Shown one piece after another: positions 48,892 through 60,900 of a stretch of DNA of 64,000 bases (positions within the stretch are counted from its first letter, which is position 1; each line of letters begins with the position of its first letter). This stretch comes from Actinernus sp. WN-2022 (lineage: Eukaryota > Cnidaria > Anthozoa > Actiniaria > Actinernidae), in assembly GCA_030867875.1 (NCBI GenBank), contig JAOWCC010001589.1, positions 84,219,537-84,283,536 on the forward strand, written 5' to 3'. The position numbers were made by a program, and so were the translations under genes. Under the pieces are notes generated by a model, which saw only the letters and a program-made list of their open reading frames with translations, did no database searches and was not told where the DNA came from.

Positions 48892-48956
48892 ATGGGGCTC
48901 TTAACGATATTGAAAAAAATGAAGCAAAAGGAAAAGGAGGTGCGGATTCTGATGCT
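48892..48956 (+). CDS. ARL2: ARL2 exon 1
   Basis: Encodes [20 protein letters not shown] then M and two bases of a Leu codon; donor GTATCC. The N-terminal amphipathic helix matches ARL2 orthologues. Confidence 0.95.
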
Positions 48957-51900
48957 GTATCCTTTTGAGCTTCATGCGATGCATGATTAGTAACGCCTGT
49001 AGGCTTTACGGCTAACGCCCATAACTATAGGCATAAACCATAAATTTGACTGTTGGAAATTATTTAAGAAATGAAACAGATCTTTCGTGTTTGCACAGGC
49101 TCATTCAAACCGAGGTAAGTTTGGGAAAATTTGAGAACAGAACAAACACGAGACCGCAGGTCGAGTGTTTTTACCCAAAACGTGAGAAAATGCATTATTA
49201 ATGCATTGGTGGGGTATTCTGCAATCGCTCCGTGACCTGCTCGAGAATTCTCCCAAACTCACCGAGTTTTGCCACAGGCAACCCAATCATGATTTGTGTA
49301 TTTATACGCTTACAAATATCGCTTGAATAGTTCATATTATAAATCCTTCCAAAACATGTATGTTAGACAAATAAATACACAACTTCACCCTACAATGTTT
49401 CAGTTGTGGTTATTCGTACCTCTGAGCTCTTCTAGGGTCGTTTCCGCTGTTTTTTTTCGAACCTCTTTCCCTCGTCTCCTAATAAAAGGAAAAGGCTGGA
49501 GACAATCGACAAATATACGATACATAACCTGTAATCTTTGCCACGAAAATCACACTTCGCTCACTCCAAATAACTCAAAATTACAGCAGGCCATAGAATG
49601 ATAAATGAACTCATCCCTACCCGAATTTTAAGATCCAGTGATACCACATTCTGGAGAAATCGAACAATTTGTCGCCCATTTCCAAGTCCTTCGAGGTTGG
49701 CAGCCAACTAAGTTGGACATGGGAATTTCCGGTTAGGACCAACTGTCAAATAGCCTCAGTCTGGCGAAGCTATTTGTCTATGCCAGACCGAGCCTATTTG
49801 ACGGTTGGTCCTAACTGGAAATTCCCATGGCCAACTTTGTTGGCTGCCAACCTCGAAGGACTTGGAAATGGGTGACAAATTGTTCGATTTCTCCAGAATG
49901 TGGTATCGCTGGATCTTTATTATATTGGATTTATAACATGAACTATTCAAGCGATATTTGTAAGCGTATAAATACACAAATCATGAGATTGGGCTGCCTG
50001 TGGTTTTGCATGAGCCTGTGCAAACCCGGAGGGGGAACTCCCATACATAAGGGGGCAGCGATGATCATTGTACCTTTTAGGGGTCAAAATCATGGGTTTT
50101 GGTACCACTTAGGGTACCCTCAATCAAACGCAGACATTTTTATGTAAAGCGGTACCATTTAGGGGTCAGGTGTCAGTTGAACAAAACTTCTATCAATTTA
50201 CATGGTTTTTATTGTCACATAATTATATGGATATAATCTTGGTGTGTTTTTATTGGTACCTTTTAGGGGTCAAAATTAGTTTGAGTTCATGCCCATTTTA
50301 GTACCTCTTAGGGGTCAAAACGAAAATTTCTGACGAGCATCCCCAACCCTTATATACATGTATGGGAGTCCCTCCCCTCTGGGGTGCAAACATGGAAGTT
50401 CTGTTTCATTTCTTTTATAAAATAATTATTTTGATAAAAGAAGCACTTACGGTGTGACTAAATTACTTTATAAATCAATAATTTATTTGAGTACTTGGTG
50501 TAGAGTGTTAAAGCAGGGTTTCAGCCGGGGGGGAGAGACTCCCTACAACAACATTTTATTTTGTACCACAATAAGTACCGTAATTTCCAGCCTATTACCC
50601 GCACAGCTTATACCTGCACCTGCTGATTTTAGAGTCTCAAAGAAAAAGATATTAACAGATTACCTGCACCTCTCAGTGTAATTTTAGGTAACAATACCGG
50701 TAACTTGGCCTCCTCTGCAGGCTCCTCCGTGTTTTGAGATTGGTACATGTACCTCTTAGGGGGAAAACAATTTGAGCCACGCCCACAGAGGGGCAGTTAG
50801 GCCCCCTTCTGCCCAGTACCAGAAGAGAGATTGACAGAAGTCATCAATGGAAATGTTCCAGAATTCATCATTTTGCCACCCAGTTTATCCCTATTTTCAG
50901 GACCTCCCTGTACCCTTAAACACTCTTATATATAACTAACTTATAATTTACAAATTAATGTACTTTGATGTAAAATGCACTTGAAATTCGCCACAAAACA
51001 TTCCGAGTTTTTTGTACTTTAAACTTTCTTCAAAAGAAATATCAGTCAAAAACTAGTATTACATGGAGAAGCAAATCAATGCCGAAAAAAAACACTTTGC
51101 AAGCTTTCAGTGTGCCTTTTTTGCCATCATTCACACACTTTTTCCATCATGCAAATTGCACCCTTCGCATCCTGGTTAGTAGAACTTATTGTAATCATAT
51201 CATGCAACACAAATGATAATGATTCCATTGACTCTGATTGCAAATAATGAGGGTTGATTTCACCTGCTGTATTTTGCAAGAGCTGTACTTGGGCAGGCTG
51301 ACCAGAGGGATATGTTGGGAATACAAGGGGATTGAATGTAAGTTTCACCCCTGGGTAGGGGAAAATGTTTGAAGTTCCAAGATAGGGGAGGGAGAATTCA
51401 TAAGATTATATTTCAGGGTCCAAAATTAACTTTTTCACATAGGCTGCAACTGGCGACTAGGCAAAAAAATTTGGTCACCAAAAGACCAATCGTGGTCGTC
51501 ACGTTTCAAGCGACACGCGACAAAGAGCATTTGCTGGCATGTTTTATTGCCTAAATTTACTTAGAACATTGTGTGACTTTGGAACATTTTGAAAACATTG
51601 TGCAGACTTTAGGTAAGTCGGCAACTGGTGACTAACTCTAAAATTTTGGTCACCAACACTCAAAATTTAGTTGCATTGGTGCCAAATAAGGCACAATTTT
51701 GGACCCTGGGTTTTACAATCCCCCTCGTTGGCCCAGGGGTCTATCCCTGAAGGAAGCCGATTACATGTGCATATTTTAAGTAGTCAGAAGGGCTTTCCAG
51801 AAACATTAAAATTTCTTAGCCAAACCATAATTACTAGTGGCTTAGACAATGCTGGCAAGACAACAATCCTGAAAAAGTTCAATGGCGAGGACATCAACAT

Positions 51901-54900
51901 GATAGAGCCAACGCTGGGGTTCAATATCAAAACACTGGAGCACAGGGAGTAAGTTGTACACTCTTGTAGTTTTAGCTTTGTTGAAGGAGTTTACTAAATA
52001 AATATTGAAGTATTCACTGCTGAATTATTGAAAATATCATTATAGTAGGCATCAGCTCTCACAGCTGGGCTCCAATTGGTCAGACCGACTATGGTCAATG
52101 ATAGTTGATGAAGGTTTACTATGGTCAATGATAGTTGATGAAGGTTGACTATGGTCGGTCATCATCAACCAGGTCAACATCAACTTTATGCACAACTGCT
52201 AAAGTGGCCTCGCTACTCATTGATATTATTTCAGGTTCAAGCTTAATATTTGGGATGTTGGTGGGCAAAAGTCTCTGAGGTCCTACTGGAGAAATTACTT
52301 TGAGAGCACAGATGGCCTTATTTGGGTAGTAGATAGCGCTGACAGAAGACGACTTGGAGACTGTCAAGCAGAATTGAAAGGACTGCTTCTTGAAGAGGTA
52401 TTAATTTTTCTTTTTATATAGATTGAATTTTATACAGTGAAACACATAGAAGATGGGATTCTGTTGTCCTATAAAAAATGCACTCCGAGGTCTTGAAAAG
52501 CTGCTGGCAGAATGCACTTGTGAGGCACAGAATTTGTAAGAAGTTAGACAACACCCCTCCATAATAATTTACATCCGGTTAAATTACAGAGAGATCACGC
52601 CACTAATTAGAATCAGAGTACAATTACAACCGTGTAATCAGAGAGTTAGAAAATGTGCATGTCCGACAGAGAGATTACGCCACTGATTAGTATCAGAGTA
52701 TAATTGCAACCATGTAATCGGAGAGTTAGAAAATGCATGTGACGCTTTGTGGTGTGTGACCACGTGGTTTTAGACTATGAAATAAGCAAGAACTGGCTGG
52801 ACTAAAGTTGTTGAATTCTGCTTAAATTTCCCGTGCAACATTATTTTGGGGGCTCAGACTGGAAGTCTGTTGGCCACTCAGGAGGTTTTCCTGAAGTAGT
52901 GGCATATGATAATGAGTTAACGGAATTCAAAACACGCGAAACTGTCCAGAAGGGAGGTTTTGAGGTCGAAGTGGCGGACGACGAGATAGAAGCGGAACAA
53001 CTGAAACTCGAGGCGGCAATCTTTGGACTCAGCATGGAGGAATTGATCGATTTGGCGGAGCACCTAGAGATTGAAGCAGGAGGATTAAAGAGGTTAGCTT
53101 TGACAAAGAAAATTTGCACTGAGATTGAGAAAAACCTGGAGAAACTTGGAGAATTGCAACCGAAGAAAACCTGGCTGAAGGAGATTTATGGGCGAATAAG
53201 TGGAGATGTCGTGCCACAGCTCAAACTCAAAGACTCTCAAGCAAGTCAAGGACTGGTGGAAGTCCAAGTTGTCATGGGTTCAACACAAGGAAATCCTGAG
53301 AAGACTACAAATTCAAAGGTAGGCGTTGACATTAGTAAAATTATCAAGGGAGATTATAAAATACATGGAACTATTGGAGCAGGTAGCTCCAAAGATAGCA
53401 TGCCATTTATAAGTGTCATGAGAGAAATTGATATCGGAGTGACCTCGGGATATGCCGAAAGCGAGATAATAGAGGCAGTTATTCGCGCGGTCAGCCCTTC
53501 TTCTAAACTCCGGCCTTACTTAGAGATGGTACTGGGACTTTCACTGAAACACCTAAAACAGATCTTGAAAGCTCATTGTAAGCAAAAGCCCGGTACAGAA
53601 CTGTACCAAGAACTATCTGTTCTATGTCAGGATACGAAAGAGACACCACAGGATTTTCTTATAAGGGCTATGGGTTTACGGCAACAAGTAATCCTCACTT
53701 CCAAACAAAGCGATAGTGGCATCAAATACGACTGAATTACATAAACTTCATGTTAGTAAAAGGGATGGCATTTTATATCATGACCAGAGAATCGTACTCC
53801 CTACGCAGTTAGTCGCAGGAGAGTCTACCGAGAGCTGCATGAGAAGATGGGCCATCTGGGCACAGAGCGAGTATTAGCATTGATACGCGAGCAGTTTTAT
53901 TGGCCCTACATGAGGAGGGATATTGACCACTTTATCAATAGAGTGTGCAAGTGTTTAAAACAGAAACACCCAACCCTCAAAGCCAGAGAACCTCTTCAGT
54001 CCATCACAACAAGTGCACCATTTGAACTACATTGTAGTGTCTATTGACTTTGTTCATCTTGAGCGTAGTTCAGGGGGCTATGAATATATTCTGGTAGTTG
54101 TAGATCATTTTACAAGATATGCGCAAATTTACCCCACACGGAATAAAACTGCTGGAGAGATCGGACACTGCACCGCAACCTGCTTCTTCCATGTAGTTAC
54201 TTGCCAATGGAACTGCCCAATGGTGAGCAACAGAACCGACCAAGACGCCATTGTGCTGACAGACCTCCCACCCCGTATCCACCACACAGTACGGCATCCT
54301 CTGAGGACGAAGAACTTCCTATGTTCTCAATGCACCTACTCACAGAAGAAGCGAGGATGGAAATGATACTCGGGTACCAGTGGAAAATGAACAGCCAGAC
54401 GATGAAGTGCAAGAACACGCGGATGTTGCACACGTGGCAATGATGCAGCCAGATGAAGGAGTGCAAGAACATGCGGATGTTGCACACGAGGCAATGATGC
54501 AGCCAGATGAAGGAGTGCAAGAACATGCGGATGTTGCACATGAGGCAATGACGCCGCCAGATGAAGGAGTGCAAGAACTCTCGGTTGCTGCACATGAGGC
54601 GATGACACAGCCAGAACCCGATGGGAACATCATTGCTGCACATGAGGCGATGACACAGCCAGAACCCGATGGGAACTTCATTTCAGATATATCAGTAAGG
54701 TGTCAGTGGGGTATCGGTGAGATGTTAAGTTATGATATTGAACTATTCTGCATACTGCTTTCACTTATCTAAACTGACACATTTGGAAATTGTTTATCTG
54801 GAACGTTTACTGTATTGAATATAATTCAATTTAAGTCTAGGAAAATGTCTTTGTGTTGCGGTATAAAATTGCAGTATAAAATATCTCTTGGTGACCTGAA

Positions 54901-57900
54901 ATCCCATCAAACACAATTAACCTTTAAAATATCTGGTAAATGACATCGTTGGAAGCAACCCCGGCAACTTTTTGGAAATGTGATTGTGATTTTTTAGTTA
55001 TTTTTAGTTTTTGTTTTACATCCACTTGCACAATTATATCAATTGCATGAATATTACAGATACAGATGCATGTTACCATAAAAGACCGCCTATAAGCTGC
55101 AGGGTTTTTTCAATTTCATTTTGACTAAGAGTGTTTTTTTTCTCCGTAAAGTCCGGGTGCGGCTTGTACGCGGGCTTTTTCAGATTTAAATTTGCATGAG
55201 ATATCCAAAAATCCAGTTTGTGTTTAATTAATATTGTGGTTCCGTAAAGGTCACATGTTGTGAAGTTTGATTGGTTATAGTCTCGTTCTTTAATGTGCTT
55301 ATTGAAAGACTCAAATTCAATGAATCCTGGAGAAATATTCAGATTCAAGAAGTGGATCAAATACAATCCAGAATACTTTAATTTGTAAAACGAAGTTGTT
55401 TTTCACAATCTCACAAGTCACGACACATGGCAAATTATAATATTGTCAACAAATTCAAAACTTCACATCTCGGCGTTTTGATTTGAGAGATTTGAGAGAC
55501 TCCAGCACTTTTTGCAGAACGTGCAAACTGTTCACGAAGTAAAATAAAAATCATCAAGAACATTTAATTTGTCTGTAGCAAATTTTTAGTCTGATTTCAA
55601 AGCGGCAAACATTACGTGAAGCTAATTGATATTCAAATCAGTTCGCGGAAAACTTCACACATTTTGCACCTGAAAGACGTGACTTCCAGACCTTAGAAAA
55701 CAGATTTATTTTAATAGAAAGAACTTGAGAGTATTTTATTTAGTAAATATTTCACTTTGAAGTTAAAGTTGAGAAGCTGTGTGGTGCTTTAGGAACTACA
55801 ATTATGAAATAAAAACTTTTTCCCCGCACCCCAGTGTTGTTGTGTCAAAATCCAGACAGACATGTCTGCATGGCTGAGAGAATTTAATTCAAGTGCAATC
55901 TTGCAGAATCATAGCGTTTCTTGAAAACATAAGGCAGCATTCTAGTAAGTAGTAATTCCCAAGTGGAGATTGTTACTAGTGAGTGCATTACAAAATATCC
56001 AAGACATAATTAGGCTTGGCTTTGACATGAAAGCGAGTCTAAAAGAAGAAGAATAAGATTTAATATCTATTTTTACTTTAAATATCCAGCTTAATTACCA
56101 ACTACACCAAATTATGCAGACTCGCATAACTCGTCCACTTCAATATTTCGGAGACCACAATTATGCAAATGAGGTGTCATGTGTTCAATAGCAAATGACC
56201 AATGAGTATTCTTATTATGCCAAGGTACACACTGACATTTCCTGTTTCTTCGATGTCTGCCTTTAATAATCTGCCCTCACAATAGAACATCTTTTTATCC
56301 ATAAGGGGATATTGAGCAAAACAAGTCACATGCCCTTGTACTAGATTTATTGATCAGTGGTTTTCTGCTTACAAATAAATAAAAGTCATGGTGTGAGGGC
56401 AGATTTGTGTGTCTCTCCAAGTCCCCAATATTTTAAAACCAAAAATGGTTCTTAAAGAGATTAATTGTCTTGTTGCCCCATTTGCAGTTGAACATTCACA
56501 TGAGGAAGGGTCACAACATGTCACTGACATGTGACATGACTGCAGTTTTCATTTTAAAATGTTAAGGTGCCACGAGTTATGTTACTATTTGCAATTAATT
56601 GGTAAAGATTCACTTAAAACCAATTCCATAACAGAGATAATCAATGTTAGCCATGTTTTTGTGTTGATCCAGGCCTTAACGTACATTGTACTTTCAAGAG
56701 CACAATTGAAGGGTTCTGTGCAATAATGACGTAAGTGACTTTGATCAAATGTGAACTTCTCCTTACTCAAGAATAAGGAAATAAGTAAATGTGCTTGCGA
56801 GAAATTTTATGTTGATCAAAGTCACTTACGTTGTTCTTGCACGGAACCCTTCAATTGATCCCAGCATCCCTTAGTTACCACTTGTTGGCTGGCAAATAGA
56901 ATCTAGTCGCCAGTCGATCAGCAAATGTGAGTATTATAGCCAAATTGGTGACTAGCAAATAAAATCTAGTCACCACGCAGCGAGAATGTGAGTAGCCAAG
57001 TTGGTAACTAACCTGTAAGTTTTAGTTGCCTTGGAAACATAATGTTTAGTTGCCGTGCTGACCAGAGTGGTCCCATTATAGAGCACTGCATTATTATTTT
57101 TATAGAACGTGTGAACCTTATTCTACATGATGTTGTATTTATCAGATAATCATGCCTTATTGTGTGTAAACCTTTTCCAACTTTTAGAGACTGGGTGGAG
57201 CAACACTTTTAGTATTTGCAAACAAGCAGGATTTACCAGGAGCATTATCAGCAGAGGAAATAAAACAGGTAAGGAGTACCGGTATTAATACAAAATAACA
57301 CAAGATACATGTAAGTATATGCTGCAGGTATTTTTTCATTTCTGGTAATTTTTATTTTTACCAAGTAGGCAAAATGTTTTTGCATACATTAGGTAATTTT
57401 TGTGCATCAAAAATATATTTCCCCTCCACTCTGCGATTTCTATACAACTATGCAGAAATTGATGACACAAACCAGTACCCCATTGAACATAAACTACAAG
57501 GGAAAATTACATTCTGGCAAGCACTAGCTGATGGTCGGTTCCGTCTCAAGGGCCTCCATCCCCTCGTTGAGTGGGCACAATGACTACAATTAAGATAAAA
57601 ATACTGTCAATCCAAAAAATTACCTAGGTAAATTTATTTTTAGAACAACAAACAAGCAATAGTCTATGGTTGCCGGATTATTGCAATATTCAATAAACCG
57701 ATTTATATTCAATAAACCCGATTTTATATTCAATAAACCAGATTTATTCAATAGAAACGATTTTGTATTCAATAAACAGATTTATATTCAATAAACCCGA
57801 TTTTATATTCAATAAACCCGATTTATATTCAATAGAAACGATTTTGTATTCAATAAACCGGATTTATATTCAATAGAAACGATTTTATATTCAATAAACC

Positions 57901-60900
57901 CGATTTATATTCAATAGATTGAAATGATTTTGTATTCAATAAACCGGATTTATATTCAATAGAAACGATTATATATCCAATAGAAACAATCTTTACGTTC
58001 AACATTAATATACGTTTTAGTTCAATACATTATTGCTTATTCAGCAGCATCAATTTATGTTCAATGCGGAAATTTTTTGTGCAATGCCATTTTGAATGTA
58101 TTAAAGGAAACTTATTATATTCAATCTCCATTATTTTATTCAGTAAACACCATTTATATTCAATAATTTCTGCAGTCCAATATGGTCAGCGGAAGACCAA
58201 ATTCGCGCGCCATTTGTATCACGTGACTTGCTTATTGAGAACAAGATGGGGGTGACACCCAAGCTTGAAGAAGCGGTGGAGAGAAGGATAAGGAGAGGAG
58301 TAGCTGCAATCAGAAGTGTTTCCACTAATGATCTACCTCAGGATTCCTCGAGAAGTTTATATTCAGGTACTATGATGGTTCACTTAAGCTTACAAATATA
58401 TATATATGATATAGACCGATTTCGCTATCACTGCACTATCCCTTCATCAAGAAACATAGCTGGAATGGTAGGTAGCCATGGGGAACGCTGTGTCTGGTTC
58501 ATTGTCGCAGGGTCCAAAGCGTCATGACAATAGTATCACTGTTCCGGAAAACGAGATGTCATTTTTCCCAAAAGGATAATCTTGAATAACCCGAGGGCTT
58601 TATTTATTTATTTCAAGATTCGCCAAAAAGGCAGGTGGGTAAACACTAGGACACGAAGTCCCCTACAAGGCTTTCACACCCAAGGGGTTTTACATCCAAG
58701 GGCTGTTCCTATCATCGTCAGCAAATTCTGATGGATCCACCTAGTCGGCACAGGCTACTTCAAGTGTCTTTTTCTCAGTTCAGAATGTTTCACCTTTGAT
58801 TTGTACGCAGTGTACGTATTTGGTGACCAAGTCTTCGACGCTTTGGACCCTGCGACAACAAACCAGACACAGCGTTCCGGCCATGAGCTATGACTTTGTT
58901 TCTTGATGAAGGAACATGGACTGCCAAACCTACATAGGATAGTGTTGATATAAGCCAAGTCGGTCTATATCATAAATAGAAGTGATTCAACCATCATAGT
59001 ACCTGAAACTAAGCTTCTCGAGGAATCCTGAGTTAGATCATTAGTAGAAACACTTCTGACTGCAGCTGCGACTCTCCTATAACCCCTCTCTTCACCACTC
59101 AGTCTTCGATCTCATGCAAGCTTGGGTGATCACCCGCCATCTTGTTCCGAAAAGTGACCCACGAATTCCTAGGTACTTCCAGGTACTTCGTATAACGTAC
59201 ACAAAGAGTATTGAACCCGTAGTTGACGGACGGTTAGGGTTTTTTTAAATGTAGGGGTAGGGTTTGTATTAGTCTAAAGGAGCATTAAAGAAGCATTATA
59301 TTTATTATAGTTATATATTTATATATTTGTTGTTTAGTGACCTCCCCCAATTACTCTTTATTTGTATACGTTACACAAACTAGCTACCCACGAATTTTGT
59401 CTTCCGCTGACCATGTTGGACTGCAGAAATTATTGAATATAAATGGTGCTTACTGAATAAAATAATAGGTATTAAATATAAATGGCATTTACTGAATAAA
59501 TAATGGTTGAATGGGATTGAACATATTAAGCAATAATTTATTGAACTAAAACGTATTAACGTTGAACGTAAATCGTTTCTATTGAATATAAATCTGGTTT
59601 ACTGAATATTAACTTGTTTATTGAATATATATTCGGGTTTACTGAATATAAAATCGGTTTACTGAATATAAAACCTGTTTATTGAATATATAATCGGTTT
59701 TGCTGAATATAAAATCAGTTTACTGAATATAAAACCTGTTTATTGAATATAAAATCGGGTTTACTGAATGTAAAATAGGTTTACTGAATATTGCAACAAT
59801 CCGGCAACCATAATAGTCGGCAAGTGGAAAAGCTTGAAAACTATGGAGTGGGGGAAAAGTGATTCTAGCATGTGCTATCACGTAATCCGTGGTGTGAGCA
59901 AATTGACGCAATCGGTTGTATGTCCTCTTATTTCCAATGACAATAAGCCAATCAGAAACTGAGCAGTTGCTGTAAAAATAAAATTACCTGAAATGAAAAA
60001 TTACCTACAACATATACATGCATTAATTAATATTTGGCTTCTGTTGTTTCTAATTAATTGAAGGGGTCCATTTAAGACCAGTGTAAGGAACTACTGATCA
60101 CATTCTAAATTCTCCTTTGTTTTCTAAGGGAGAATTTAGAACTTGACCACAAGTCACTTACATGTATGCTGTTCTTACTACTGATCAATTGTAAATTCTC
60201 CTTTTAATTCTTCGTTTTCTAAGGAAGAATTTAGAACTTGACCATAAGTCACTTATGCAGGGACCCTTTCATTCTGGCTTGCTGATCACATTCTAAATTC
60301 TCCTTATGTTCTTTGGTTTCTAAGAGAAAACGGGGTACAAGTGGGTTTGTTACGAGAAAATATTGCTGAGATATTTGAACATACCAATGCTGCTGCACCC
60401 ATTCAGGATTGTGATTTCATGATCCGGGTGGGTACCACGGCATCAAGGTCAAAGTTGAAGCCTTCGCCCAATGAAAGTCCTGGATTCCCTGAGCAACCTC
60501 ATTTCCAGGGGTCTTTACACGCCCAATCCAAGATAGCATTGAAAGAACCCCTGGTACAGGCTGGCGGGATTTGGCAGCTGATAGGCTGGACATTTTGCAC
60601 ATGCTGATTGGAAAATTTCAACTAGCACGATTGGAGAATTTCGATTGTTGATGTCGACTTTTGCATTGTGTATTCAAATTCATTGAAAACAACTACAAAT
60701 TCATTGGTACTTTATAGTGTTTTTGCCATTTCAATGCTCACTTCTAAATTGGGTAAAAGTAGAACGGTGTATATTTGGAATTCATTGGGATCACACTTCA
60801 ACCGTTCTTCAGCAATGATGAATCCAAGATGGTGGATGCTCCTAAAAAATACGCCCATAAAATTATTGGGCATCTTTTGGGGTCACATGACCAGGCTGTA

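Noticed and set aside
58228..58527. 99-codon plus-strand frame
   Set aside because: Lies in the arm of the foldback transposon and has a mirrored counterpart in the other arm.
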